This document shows positions 23,014-34,424 of a stretch of 64,000 nucleotides of DNA, in pieces. The position numbers and the translations under genes were made by a program. The stretch is from Notolepis coatsorum. Taxonomy: Eukaryota; Chordata; Actinopteri; Aulopiformes; Paralepididae. The notes beneath the pieces were generated by a model that did not search any database, was not told the origin of the DNA, and saw only the letters and a list, made by a program, of their open reading frames with translations. Position 1 is the first letter of the stretch, and each line of letters opens with the position of its first letter. The DNA lies in contig OZ020591.1 of the NCBI GenBank assembly GCA_963971535.1, positions 15,017,623 to 15,081,622 of the forward strand. The letters are read 5' to 3'.

Positions 23014-23827
23014 AAGTCCTATATGTATTGTTCATTGTGTAGCAACGTTAAACTTTTTCATTCACATATTCATAGTAAAGTATGGTCTAATGTATAAGTA
23101 TGTTTTCATCTCTTTCTGCAGCTTTCTCCAGCACGTGATATATAGCCCCAAATGCATTATATTGATGATGAAATACAGTTTGATGGCAATCAGCGCGATA
23201 TAAAAAATTCCAACTAGACGTACTTCTAGAAGTTACTACACGTCATCTGATGTTGACCGGATGGGCGAGGGGGCGTTTATAATTCCGTGGGCAGCGTTAT
23301 ACCAATCATCTAATGTGGGTCAAATGTTGATAAAAGCAGTTAGTATCGAAGATGGTAACGTTACACGCTGAAACTCACCCCAGTCTCCGCGCGCCGTTGG
23401 GCGATCATCGTCGAGTAGAAATTTTATCATTATGGGATATATTATTACCCGGTCCATCTCCAGCTTGTATAATGGTATATACGTCCAAATCATGTTGTTT
23501 ATCGAGTTATTGGCAATCGATCGCTATGTAGTGTGACGAGCTAGAGTGCCGGAACCTATACCGAGTGCCCGGAAGTAATACGGCCGACCAGCAAAACCTC
23601 TACTGCGCTTCCTGTTAAGCGGTTGCGCCGATCGGCCACCAGATGGTGCTCCTGAACCGCCAGAGAGCTCAGTGGGTCCTCCTGGTGGATCTCAGGCCAG
23701 CGGAGGGGAAATATGAATCCGATTCCAGATTTTTGAAATATTGATATTAAAGACGCTGTAAAGCGTCCTCGGCAACTTGAGCATGGCCGGGAATGACGCT
23801 GTAAAGCGTTTTTAGGCAGTCAAAGTG

Positions 23828-25233
23828 TTAACCAAACGGATCACTCAGATTGACAACGTTTACTCTATCGCTCCATCACCTGATTTATATAAGGAACGCC
23901 TATTGTTACAAGCAGAATTCGATACTCTGACTACCACCCATACAGAAAAATTACTATTCAAATCCAGATACAATTACTATGAACACGGAGATAAGGCGAA
24001 TAAACTATTAGCTCATCAATTAAGACGGGCATCAGCTTTGCATCAAATACCACAAATCCAAACTCCAACAGGCAGAACTACAGATCCCAAAGAAATTAAC
24101 GAACAATTTAAAAACTTCTACTCATCTCTCTATGCTGCAGAACAACCCACTCTCTTGATATTCCTAAAGTTGACTCTGACTCAGCGGTGAAACTGGAGGA
24201 GCCTATCACAATAGAGGAGATTGAAGAGGCTGCTCACAACATGCAGGCAGGTAAATGCCCAGGCCCCGATGGTTATCCAATCGAATTCTATAGGATGTTT
24301 TTTGGCAAATTGCCGCCACTTCTTATTGATATGTACAATGAATCCTTCTGCTGTTTTAAATTGCCCCATACACTTACTCAGGCCACAATTTCCTTAATCT
24401 TGAAGAAGAACAGAGACCCTCTCCTATGTGGGAGCTACCGTCCTATAAGTTTGCTATCCGTGGATTTAAAGCTTCTTTCCAAACTACTATCTATGCGTTT
24501 AGAATCGGTACTACCCTCTATTATTTCCCCAGATCAGACTGGATTCATAAAAAAACGGTACTCTTCTTTTAACACTAGACTGCTTCTTAATATCATGTAT
24601 AATCCCTCTTCTTCCTCAATATCAGAAGCTGTGATCTCACTAGATGCCGAGAAGGCTTTTGACCGGGTGGAGTGGAGCTACCTATTCTACACCATGGAGA
24701 GATTTGGCTTGGGTAAAACATTTATCACCTGGGTGAAACTGCTTTATACCTCCCCTATAGCCTCAGTCAGAAGAACCAACAACACACACTCTGAATATTT
24801 CCCTCTCTTTCGCTCTACTCGGCAAGGCTGCAATTTGAGTCCCTTATTATTTAATATCGCAATAGAACCATTGGCCATTGCTCTCAGATCAAATCCTAAC
24901 ATAACTGGTATTCATAGGTTTGGCATCGAACAGAAGACTTCACTTTATGCGGATGACTTGCTTTTATATGTATCGAATCTCTCTGTCTCTATTCCAGCTG
25001 CCCTTGACGTTTTCAGTTCATTCTGTGAAATATCAGGATATAAACTAAACTTAGATAAAAGTGAGCTATTCCCTCTGAATGCTGAAGGTCGAAATTACCC
25101 CTTACATACTTTGCCCTTTAAAATGTCCCCACTTGGCTTCACATATCTTGGCATTCGTTTCACAGACAAATTTAAGGATTTATTTAAATTTAACTTCTCC
25201 CCTTTGTTAAGCAAACTGCATAAAGACTTTTGA
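23828..25233 (+). pseudogene. L1/Tx1 ORF2, reverse transcriptase domain
   Basis: After the piggyBac-like insert the ORF2 frame resumes with TKRITQIDNVYS and passes through YYEHGDKANKLLA. A frame change near 24165-24190 leads into the RT core at 24187-25233. Motifs in order are AGKCPGPDGYPIEFYR, SYRPISLLSVDLKLLSK, PDQTGFIKKR, VISLDAEKAFDRVEW, STRQGCNLSPLLFNIAIEPL and the catalytic LYADDLLLYV. These are typical of L1/Tx1-like LINEs. Confidence 0.9.
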
Positions 25234-26471
25234 ACGATGGTCGCTATTACCCCTGTCCTTAACGGCACGAGTCAACTCAGTTAAAATGAACTCCCTGCCA
25301 AAATTCTCATACCTTTTTCAATGTTTACCCATCTTTCTCACACAAGCATTCTTCCAGAAAATTGACAGTTTGGTGTCGCAGTTCATCTGGAATAGGAGAG
25401 TCCCTAGGCTCGGTAAAGCCCTCCTACAAAGACCAAAGCCTCTGGGAGGGATGGCTCTGCCCAATTTTAAATTCTATTATTGGGCAGCCAACTTTAGAGC
25501 ACTACAACATTGGGCAAGGTTTGAAGACACCTTCATCCCCTGTATGGTTGCTTTTGGAATCCTCTTCTTCCAGCCCTGCCTCACTGGCTGCTCTGGCTCA
25601 CACACCTCTACCTTTTCCCACCTCTCCCTACTCTAAAAATATCATTGTCAAATCAACACTCAGGATATGGAATCAGTTCAGATGACATTTTGGTTTACAA
25701 TCTTTCTTTACTAGCTCCAATTACAGCTAACCCTGTTTCCCCCCCCCCCCCTCTGTGATGGATAGAGCTTTTCTCTCCTGGTCCCCTCTTGGTATTAGAA
25801 CGTTCAGTGATTTATATATAGAAAATATTTTTGCATCATTTGAACAACTGTCTGACAAGTTTTCTCTTTCGAGGTCACATTTCTTCAGATACCGCAGTTT
25901 TGTACGTAATATCAACCCACAGTTCCCCAAACTCCCAGAAGCCACTCCTATTGACACTTTACTAAAGCCTACACTGGTCACAAAGGGTATTATATCTGTC
26001 CTGTATGGCTTGATTTCCTCACTGTGTCCTACCTCATTAGAAAAGATCAGGAGGAGATGGGAGGAGGACCTGGGTGAGGACATCACAGAAGAAGTGTGGG
26101 AGGATATTCTACACCGGGTCCACTCCTCTTCAATTTGTGCCAGGCACGGACTGATCCAATGTAAAATTGTTCACCGTTCACACTTTACTAAAGTCAGGCT
26201 AGCCAAGATCTATGGCAACATTGATCCCACCTGTGACAGATGCCACCGTGCCCCTGCTACACATAGTCACATGTTTTGGTCCTGCCCTACCCTGCATAAC
26301 TTTTGGTCTGAAATATTTGAAACTATCTCAAATAGTATTGAGATCCCAATCAGCCCGACGGCCATAACTGCTTGCTTTGGTGTCTCTATCTCCCCTACTA
26401 CTCTGTCTCTGCCACGATATAAAGCTGACCTGGTGGCATTTGTTACTCTCCTGGCTAGACGTCTCATTTGA
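25234..26471 (+). pseudogene. L1/Tx1 ORF2, C-terminal region
   Basis: Pieces in shifting frames continue ORF2: SLPKFSYLFQCLPIFL and FIWNRRVPRLGKALLQRP (25286-25636), then 25755-26471 ending with the CCHC-type motif CDRCHRAPATHSHMFWSC. At least two frame changes and a stop at 26469 lie here. The rest to 27202 is 3' UTR with short AT repeats (CAACAGACCTATATTTTG, about 26885-27075). Confidence 0.85.
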
Positions 26472-27409
26472 CTGCATTGGAAATCACCCACTCCTCCATC
26501 TCACTCTATGTGGCTCAGGGATATTTTGCACTTCCTTAAGATGGAGAAAATAAGGTGTGTCATAAGGGGTTCTACAGCTAGATTTTATAAAACATGGGGT
26601 CGTTTCTTTACCTATGTTGGGGAACAAGGTTCAATCGACCCCCCCCCCCCATAAATAATGCTCACTCCTAGCCTAGCACAGTCCAATCGACTGACCTATC
26701 TACATGTGCAAATGTAACAGATGTCTACCTTCTCACTTAAAAAAAATAATAATAATGTGTTCCATTCCTCTATTCCTGCTGTACAGTGCTTGTCCTGAGT
26801 GTACATATCTGTTTAATTGACTGTATGTCCGAAACAATATCTATATTTATTTTGTGGTGTACTCTCTTTAGTCTATATATTCAACAGACCTATACTTTGA
26901 CTACTTATACGTAGCCATGTGCAATATGTACATTATTTACATTCAACAGACCTATATTTTGTTTATTTATACATAGCTTTGTGCAATAGGTATATTGTTT
27001 ATCCAACAGACCTATATTTTGACTAACTATATGTAGCTTTGTGCAATATGTATATTGTCTACATTCACAGACCTATATTTTGACTACTTATATGTAGATA
27101 TGTGCAATACGTCTGGCATATATGTGTACAATTTGACCTTGTGCTCATCTCATATTGCAACGAAAAAACTTCAATAAACTAAGTTTTGAAAAATAAAATA
27201 AAAATAGATTTCAAAATCCTCCTCACCTTCAAGGCACTATCGGGTGCAGCACCCCTATACATCACAGAGCTCATCACCCCCTACGCAGCACCCAGGTCAC
27301 TAAGATCCTCCAACCAGGCTCGGCTGGTCCCCCCCGCACCAGACTAAAAAAGAGGCGATCGCTCCTTCAAGGCTGTAGCCCCCAAACTATGGAACCAGCT
27401 TCCCTCAGA

Positions 27410-29344
27410 CTCCTTCACCGTCCTACGAGCGGATCGCACGGCAGCCTCCGGCAAGAGCATCGGCGGTGGGGTCTGTCTCGTCACGAACAATGTCTGGGTG
27501 AACCCCAAAGAGGTGCATGTTCTCTCAAGCTCATGCTCCCCAGACATGGAACATCTTTCAATTCTGTGCCGCCCGTTCCACCTCCCCCGTGAGTTCTGAA
27601 CTCTCGCACCACTGCTTACAACCGGGGCAGAGAGTCAGGAAACATGGAGGAGTATAAGGCTTCAGTCTATACTCTGCGCAAGGCTGTAAAACTTGCAAAA
27701 CGGACATATGCTGATAAACTGGAGACACAAATGGCACAAAACGACACAAGGGGCTTATGGCGGGGACTGAGGACAATAACTGACTACAAAGTCAGCACCC
27801 CCTCAATGGGGAGCGACGACGCCTCTCTCGCGGACAAACTCAACTCTTTCTACGCTCGGTTTGGTGTAGACGGTGGCGCCGCTGGCTCAACGGCTAGTGA
27901 CGTCACTGGCGCGCCGGCTGTTGTGGAGGGGGGGGGGGGAACCGCGGGGGGGCGGGGACGCTCTCTCGTTGTCGGAACACAGTGTGAGAAGAGCATTTAT
28001 GCAGGTAAACACCAGGAAAGCGGCTGGCCCAGATGGTATAACAGGACGCATACTTAAGTCCTGTGCCAACCAGCTAGCCCTGGTGTTCACCGCCATATTT
28101 AATCAATCCCTGGCGGAGTCAGTGGTCCCTGCCTGCTTCAAGATGTCTACCATCATCCCTGTACCGAAGAAACCCTCCCCAACAGGTCTCAATGACTACA
28201 GACCGGTGGCACTCACCTCTGTGGTCATGAAATGTTTCGAGAGGCTGGTCAAGGACCACATTTGTGCCTCCCTCCCCAGTGATATGGACCCTATGCAATT
28301 TGCATACAGGACAAACAGGTCCACTGACGACGCGGTCTCCCAGGTACTGCACAGCACCCTCTCTCACCTTGACCGCCAGAAGGGGGGCTATGTGAGACTG
28401 TTGTTCATTGACTACAGCTCAGCGTTCAACACCATAGTCCCCACCAGACTGGTGGACAAGCTGATCGAGCTGGGTCTGAGCTCCGCCCTGAGCGCCTGGG
28501 TACTGGACTTTCTGAGTGAAAGACCCCAGGCGGTCAGGGTGGGGGGTCAGACCTCCAACACCATCACCCTGAGCATCGGGTCCCCCCAGGGCTGTGTTCT
28601 GAGCCCCCTGCTGTACTCACTCTACACACACGATTGTGTGGCCAAGTTCAGCTCCAACTCCATAGTGAAGTTTGCAGACGACACAGTGGTGGTGGGGCTG
28701 ATCTCGGACAATGACGAGAAGGCTTTGAGGTACTGGAACGCTGGTGCCAGGACAACAGCCTGCTCCTGAACATTGGTAAAACCAAGGAGCTGATCGTGGA
28801 TTATAGGAGAGGACAGCAGGAGACACACACACCACTGATGATAAACGGGGCTACCGTGGACAGGGTGAGCAGCTTTAAGTACCTGGGGGTCGACATCTCA
28901 GAGGATCTGACATGGTCAACACACATAGACACAGTCGTAAAAAAGGCGAAGCAGCGCCTCTACCACCTGAGACAGTTAAGGAAGTTCAGAGTATCGGGGA
29001 AGATACTCCAGTCCTTCTACTCTGGAGCTGTAGAGAGCATCTTGACTGGAAACATCACTGCCTGGTATGGAAACAGCACGGCACAGGACAAGAAGGCCCT
29101 ACAGAGAGTGGTGCGCTCAGCCGAGCGTACCACGGGTATTGCACTACCTCCCCTGCAGGTTCTATACAACAAGAGGTGCAAATCCAGAGCCTGCAGAATA
29201 ATGAAAGACCCCCACCACCCCAATAACAGCCTGTTCCAGCTGCTGAGGTCAGGCAGACGCCTGCGAACCCCAGCTACTAGGACAGAGAGGCTTCGGCTCA
29301 GCTTCTTCCCCCAGGCCATCAGAGCCTTGAACAATGAACACTGA
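27410..29344 (+). pseudogene. Rex1-like LINE endonuclease fragment and reverse transcriptase
   Basis: An endonuclease stretch (VLRADRTAASGKSIGGGVCL ... CRPFHLPREF, about 27418-27600) is followed by a pre-RT frame (27644-28057). The RT frame (27873-28769) has TRKAAGPDGITGRILK, DYRPVALTSVVMKCFERLV, FAYRTNRSTDDAV, LFIDYSSAFNTIVPTRL, SPQGCVLSPLLYSLYTHDC and FADDTVVV. The C-terminal frame (28796-29344) has SSFKYLGVDISEDLTW and LLRSGRRLRTPATRTERLRL. One frame change falls in the poly-G run at 27930-27945 and another near 28735. Confidence 0.85.
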
Positions 29345-29454
29345 GTACCACAGAACACTGAACTTTCCACACACAAGCACACATGAGCACACACACGACA
29401 CGCACGCTCGCACACTAGCAGCCACTTTAACATGAGCAGGCACACACTCATGTC

Positions 29455-31160
29455 AGGTGGACGCAGGCAAATACTGCGGCATGGTCATGCTGGACCTACA
29501 AAAGGCCTTTGACACGGTCAATCACTCCATTCTGATTGACAAGCTAAAAGCAATTGGTTTTGATAGTCTATCAGTGAGCTGGATGCAATCCTACCTTGAG
29601 GGGAGGGAACAGATGGTGGAGGTAAACGGTACCCTATCCCCCCCCCTCACAGTGAGCTGTGGTGTTCCACAAGGAAGCATACTAGGACCGCTACTGTTCC
29701 TAATTTATGCAAATGACATGTCGTCAGCTTGTGACTGCAACTTGTTCCTGTTTGCGGACGACTCAGCCCTGCTGGTCTCTGACAAGAACAAGTTACAGGT
29801 TGAAAAAACCCTCAGCTCGGAACTAGGCAGAATCTGCATATGGCTCGCTGATAACAAACTATCATTACACATGGGCAAAACAGAGTCCATTCTCTTCGGT
29901 TCAAATAACAAACTCAGCAAGACCGACGGCTTCTCAGTTACAGTGGGTGACAATATTGTCACAAGGAAAGATGAAATTACCTACCTGGGGTCCATCCTAG
30001 AGGCTAATCTCTCCTGTGACAAAATGGCATCCAATGTAATAAAAAAAGTCAACCAACGAACTCGATTCTTGTACCGGATCTCCTCTCTGGTAAACAAGAA
30101 CACCCTGAAGACTCTGGCAGGAGCACTCATTCAGGGGTACTACGACTATGCTTGCACCTCATGGTACCAAAGCACCTCAAAGGCGCTAAAAACAAAATTA
30201 CAAACATCTCAAAACAAACTGGTCAGACTACTGCTTGACCTTACTCCTAGAACCCACCTCACCCCTGCCCACTTCGACAACCTAGGATGGCTTAGAGTAG
30301 ACGACAGAGTACAACAACTTGCAATGGGCCTGGTCTACAAGATACACTACACGACCAAGGTACCCATGTACATGTCAAAATACTTCCCAAAGGTCAGTGA
30401 ATACCACGATCACAACACCAGAGGGAGCTCCACAAATCATGTCAAACCCAGATTCGGCTCAAATAAGGGACTAAACACGTTTCGCAATTATGCCACATCA
30501 ATGTGGAACGCCCTACCCAAAGCTGTAAAGGAATGTGGATCACTACCCACTTTCAAAACCTCTCTCAAGGGACACCTACGGGAGACTGCAATTCAACACT
30601 GGCCCCTGTAAATATCCTAACCCAATCATTCCAACCCCCTCCAATGTACAGTCATTTACCTAGTATGGTTTTGTCAATAGTTCAATGTACAATTGTGTTT
30701 GTTTGTACAGTGTCTCCTCCCCCCCCCCCCTCAATGTACATGTTACTTGTTTATACAGTGTGCCCCCCGCCCCCCCCCCCCCCCCCCCCCACCTCCAATG
30801 TAAATTACCCAGTATGGTTGTCAATATCCCAATGTACCCAACCCCCCCCACCCAACCTCCAATGTACAGTTTCTACGTCAAATGTATATACTCCCTTTTC
30901 TTGACTCCTTCTGTATCACAAACAGTACTGTATTTGCAAATCTGGTATGTCATAAATGTATAGATGTAGCAGTACTGACTATCTGTATGTCATGTATGTC
31001 ATATATGTCTATATGAATTGAAAATGGGGGACCCTGATGGAAACAAGACAAACGTCTTTCTCAGGTCTGCATCCCCTTAACAATTGTATGTATTGAGCCG
31101 TACTGTATTGTACCCATTCTGCAATCTGTTAAATAAAGTTTTCATTCATTCATTCATTCA
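29455..31160 (+). mobile_element. Young L2-clade LINE (copy 2), inserted in Rex1-like 3' UTR
   Basis: A 5'-truncated L2 that begins inside the RT domain and ends with a 3' UTR, poly-C tracts (30720-30790) and a TTCATTCATT tail at 31137-31160. It interrupts the Rex1-like 3' UTR, which resumes at CTGGACACGCC. No clear long target duplication is visible; TCATG is common to both edges. Confidence 0.9.
29457..30611 (+). CDS. L2 ORF2 C-terminal part (copy 2)
   Basis: A 384-codon open frame equals the C-terminal 55% of the copy 1 polymerase and differs from it at only two residues that I see. It begins MDAGKYCGMVMLDLQKAFDT and retains VPQGSILGPLLF and FADDSALL. It lacks the endonuclease and the first RT motifs, so it is an inactive 5'-truncated insertion despite the open frame. 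Confidence 0.9.
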   Translation: MDAGKYCGMVMLDLQKAFDTVNHSILIDKLKAIGFDSLSVSWMQSYLEGREQMVEVNGTLSPPLTVSCGVPQGSILGPLLFLIYANDMSSACDCNLFLFADDSALLVSDKNKLQVEKTLSSELGRICIWLADNKLSLHMGKTESILFGSNNKLSKTDGFSVTVGDNIVTRKDEITYLGSILEANLSCDKMASNVIKKVNQRTRFLYRISSLVNKNTLKTLAGALIQGYYDYACTSWYQSTSKALKTKLQTSQNKLVRLLLDLTPRTHLTPAHFDNLGWLRVDDRVQQLAMGLVYKIHYTTKVPMYMSKYFPKVSEYHDHNTRGSSTNHVKPRFGSNKGLNTFRNYATSMWNALPKAVKECGSLPTFKTSLKGHLRETAIQHWPL

Positions 31161-31721
31161 TGCTGGACACGCCCACACTTATGGCCACAAAGGAAAGGTC
31201 ACTTTAAAAATAGTATAGCTACAGTAACAGTGTATTGCACTACCAAAGCATGTCCTACATGCTCTGTAAATAACTATGTACAGATACCGAGATGTCCCAC
31301 CATGTTACCTGTTTATTGCACAATGTTGTTTTTTATTGGATTCTATTATATGTTGTACTACTGTATTGCACATTGTTGCGGGCAAGACCACCCGCATTTC
31401 ATTGTATACTTGTATGCTGTGACAAATAAAACTCTTGACTTGACTTGAGATTCGATCTGCCCCTACACTGGAGACATTTAAGGCCCGTTTAAAAACCCAC
31501 TTTTATTCCCTAGCCTTCGATTAATCCCGATTCTCCCACCCCCTAACCCACACACTCCCATGCAATTTTATCCTGCCCCCTCCCTCTTGTATCTCTTCTT
31601 GTGCTCCTCTGTCCCCGGTGTGCTATACTGTACTTTGTGCTCCCCTATCCGCTTGTCCTATTTTTTTAATGTACTGTCCTGTCCTGCCTTTTTGTATTTT
31701 ATAGGACATTGATTTTATGCT

Positions 31722-33119
31722 TTGACTGCGAGAGTAACACCCCTGCACAAAAAGGGCAGCAAATTAGACCCGGGTAACTACCGCCCTGTTTCTATCCTTA
31801 CATCCATCTCGAAAGTCATGGAAAAAATAGTATACGAACAGATCGAAAAGTACCTCGCGGAAAAAAATCTAATCTACGAATTCCAATCTGGCTTCAGAAC
31901 ATCCCACTCCACTGACACATGCCTTCTCTACTTGAACGACCATATCAAACAAGAGGTGGACGCGGGCAAATACTGCGGCATGGTCATGCTGGACCTACAA
32001 AAGGCCTTCGACACTGTCAATCACACCATTCTGATTGACAAGCTAAAAGCAATTGGTTTTGATAGTTTATCAGTGAGCTGGATACAATCCTACCTGGAGG
32101 GGAGGGAACAGATGGTGGAAGTAAACGGTACCCTATCCCCCCCCCTCACAGTGAGCTGTGGTGTTCCACAAGGAAGCATACTAGGACCGCTACTATTCCT
32201 AATTTATGCAAATGACATGTCGTCAGCTTGTGACTGCAACTTGTTCCTGTTCGCGGACGACTCAGCCCTGCTGGTCTCTGACAAGAACAAGTTACAGGTT
32301 GAAAAAGCCCTCAGCTCGGAACTAGGCAAAATCTGCATATGGCTCGCCGACAACAAACTATCATTACACATGGGCAAAACAGAGTCCATTCTCTTCGGTT
32401 CAAATAACAAACTCAGCAAGACCGACGGCTTCTCGGTTACAGTGGGTGACAATATTATCACAAGGAAAGATGAAATTACCTACCTGGGTTCCATCCTAGA
32501 GGCTAATCTTTCCTGTGACAAAATGGCATCCAATGTAATAAAAAAAGTCAACCAACGAACGCGATTCTTGTACCGGATCTCCTCTCTGGTAAACAAGAAT
32601 ACCCTGAAGACTCTAGCAGGAGCACTCATTCAAGGGTACTACGACTATGCTTGCACCTCATGGTACCAAAGCACCTCAAAGGCACTAAAAAACAAATTAC
32701 AAACATCTCAAAACAAGCTAGTCAGACTACTACTTGACCTGACTCCTAGAACCCACCTCACCCCTGCCCACTTTGACAACCTAGGATGGCTTAGAGTAGA
32801 CGACAGAGTACAGCAACTTGCAATGGGCCTGGTCTACAAGATACACTACGCGACCAAGGTACCCATGTACATGTCAAAATACTTCCCAAAGGTCAGTGAA
32901 TACCACGATCACAACACCAGAGGGAGCTCCACAAATCATGTAAAACCCAGATTCGGCTCAAACAAGGGACTAAACACGTTTCGCAATTATGCCACATCAA
33001 TGTGGAACGCCCTACCTAAAGCTGTAAAGGAATGTGAATCACTACCCACCTTCAAAAACACTCTCAAAAAACACCTACGTGAGACTGCAATTCGAAACTG
33101 GCCCCTACAAATGTCCTAA
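31722..33119 (+). CDS. L2 ORF2 reverse transcriptase part (copy 3)
   Basis: The 465-codon open frame starts within the RT (VTPLHKKGSKLDPGNYRP) and holds QSGFRTSHSTDT, LDLQKAFDTVNH, FADDSALLVSD and the C-terminal L2 block. The first residues derive from flanking sequence. It lacks the endonuclease and cannot act alone. Confidence 0.85.
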   Translation: MTARVTPLHKKGSKLDPGNYRPVSILTSISKVMEKIVYEQIEKYLAEKNLIYEFQSGFRTSHSTDTCLLYLNDHIKQEVDAGKYCGMVMLDLQKAFDTVNHTILIDKLKAIGFDSLSVSWIQSYLEGREQMVEVNGTLSPPLTVSCGVPQGSILGPLLFLIYANDMSSACDCNLFLFADDSALLVSDKNKLQVEKALSSELGKICIWLADNKLSLHMGKTESILFGSNNKLSKTDGFSVTVGDNIITRKDEITYLGSILEANLSCDKMASNVIKKVNQRTRFLYRISSLVNKNTLKTLAGALIQGYYDYACTSWYQSTSKALKNKLQTSQNKLVRLLLDLTPRTHLTPAHFDNLGWLRVDDRVQQLAMGLVYKIHYATKVPMYMSKYFPKVSEYHDHNTRGSSTNHVKPRFGSNKGLNTFRNYATSMWNALPKAVKECESLPTFKNTLKKHLRETAIRNWPLQMS

Positions 33120-33570
33120 CCTAGTTGTACAGTAAATGACCAAGTAAGGCTTTGTCAATATTCCAATGTACAGTGTAAAATGTGTGTGTGTCCCCTTCCC
33201 AACCCCCCCCCCCCCCAATGTACAGCCCTCACCCAACCCACCCAACCCCACCCCACCCAACCAACCTCCTCCAATGTACAGTTTCTATGCCAAATGTATA
33301 TACACTCCTTTTCTGGACACTTTTGTATCACAAACAGTACTGTATTTGCAAATCTGATATGTCATAAATGTATAGATGTAGCAGTACTGTCTATCTGTAT
33401 GTCATGTATGTCATATATGTTATGATGAATTGAAAATGGGGGACCCTGATGTAAACAAGACGAAAGTCTTTCTCTGGTCTGCATCCCCTTAACAATTGTA
33501 TGTATTGAGCTGTACTGTACTGTACCCATTCTGCAATCTGTTAATAAACTTTTCAATCAATCAATCAATC
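31726..33570 (+). mobile_element. Young L2-clade LINE (copy 3), different tail
   Basis: A 5'-truncated L2 inserted in the 3' UTR of the old LINE, which resumes at AGCACTTTGGTTGGC (33571). Its tail is CAATCAATCAATCAATC, not TTCA as in copies 1 and 2, and its frame ends RNWPLQMS, not HWPL, so it belongs to a sister subfamily. Fragments at 53197 and 56371 share its tail type. Confidence 0.9.
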
Positions 33571-33645
33571 AGCACTTTGGTTGGCTCTCGGGCTTTTAAA
33601 TGTGCTCTATAAATAAATTACTTGACTTGACTTGACTATACTCAA

Positions 33646-34424
33646 TAGGAATCCCATGTACTTATACTATTGAAGATATAATGTTTGTTTGCAATGTTTG
33701 CTGCAGCCACTTCATCCAGACGGCACACCCCGGTCAGAGAGCGGACACAGACACAGAGAACAGTCCTTTGTAGCTTATTTAGGATTCTGTTGTTGAATGA
33801 CATGGTGTTTCAGAGTGGTTTCTGTAACACATACGCAGAAACAAGGAATTATAATACATAATACATATTTAGCAGAGGTAAAGGTCATATGCATCATGCA
33901 CTATCCACTGCCTGCATTAGGCCGCTAGGTGACCCATATGCATGACCACAGCTAGTCGCTACCCCGTGCCATGCCCGGCCCATGCGGCCAACCGAGCCAG
34001 CGCCAGTGCTGACATGCCAATGGAAATATGCCATATAGCATAGCCAGCTGGCTAGCACTAACTCAATTAGCGGCACGGACCAAACACAACACAAAGCAGC
34101 AAACCCCAAGCCATAATCATACACACAAATCACAGCACCCCAACAACACACAATGCAGGCTACATATGACATTTACCTAGCATAAACCACAGGCATTACA
34201 TTGGAGGCTGGTGATAACTTACTTCCTCAAGGACGCACTCTCAGTCTGCAAATGGAAACACAGGTGCCGGCAATTCACCACCTGTATTTAATTACCAGAC
34301 TAAGGACCCTTGGGCTGTCTGGAGAGATGCCTGACTAGGAACAAGAATACCCCCTGGGCTGTCCAAAGTAATGCCCGGATAGAAATAATAATACACAGTA
34401 TGGCAAAATAGTGGGGAATTTACA
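33646..34424. other. Unassigned sequence
   Basis: This begins with one minisatellite unit (to about 33680) followed by about 740 bases with no frame, repeat head or splice-like pattern that I can support. Confidence 0.5.

Larger units (their letters stand above)
18212..23827. mobile_element. Composite piggyBac-like element, 5.6 kb
   Basis: TTAA flanks both ends (18208-18211 and 23828-23831). The left end reads CACTTTGGCTGCC and the right GGCAGTCAAAGTG, so the 13 bp terminal repeats agree except for one base. Its right arm (about 22740-23827) is the reverse complement of the 949 bp MITE at 10668-11616. Its left arm (18212-18540) is different sequence. The middle holds an L2 LINE, microsatellites and small duplications. 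No transposase is seen, so it is non-autonomous and was enlarged by later insertions. Confidence 0.75.
16035..27202 (+). mobile_element. L1/Tx1-like LINE, split by two DNA transposons
   Basis: The LINE spans 16035-17255, 17987-18211 and 23828-27202, about 4.8 kb when the inserts are ignored. It is flanked by AATAGATTTCA on both sides (16024-16034 and 27203-27213), an 11 bp target duplication inside the old LINE. About 460 bases precede the endonuclease start; no ORF1 is seen. The 3' end carries AATAAA-rich tails (27170-27202). ORF2 carries endonuclease, reverse transcriptase and a C-terminal CCHC motif. It is now inactive. Confidence 0.85.
27410..31448 (+). mobile_element. Rex1-like LINE, split by a young L2
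   Basis: Two pieces, 27410-29454 and 31161-31448, form a CR1-superfamily (Rex1/Babar-like) LINE. It begins with an endonuclease fragment, carries RT, and ends ATAAAACTCTTGACTTGACT. It is inserted in the old LINE between the codons for PKLWNQLPS and IRSAPTLETF. The identical 3' tail in inverse orientation occurs at 53904-54130. It is 5' truncated and has frame changes. Confidence 0.8.
15898..33645 (+). mobile_element. Old L2/Maui-like LINE 3' fragment hosting a transposon nest
   Basis: This plus-strand LINE survives in four pieces that read on from one another: 15898-16034 (LKMVQHSAARFLTGT ... HWLPVPLRIDF), 27203-27409 (FKILLTFKALSGAAPLYI ... PKLWNQLPS), 31449-31725 (IRSAPTLETFKARLKTHF then the stop) and 33571-33645 (3' UTR ending in CTTGACTTGACT). 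Between the pieces lie an L1/Tx1 LINE, a Rex1-like LINE and a young L2. It is 5' truncated, with only the C-terminal part of ORF2. It is the oldest member of the nest because everything else interrupts it. Confidence 0.8.
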
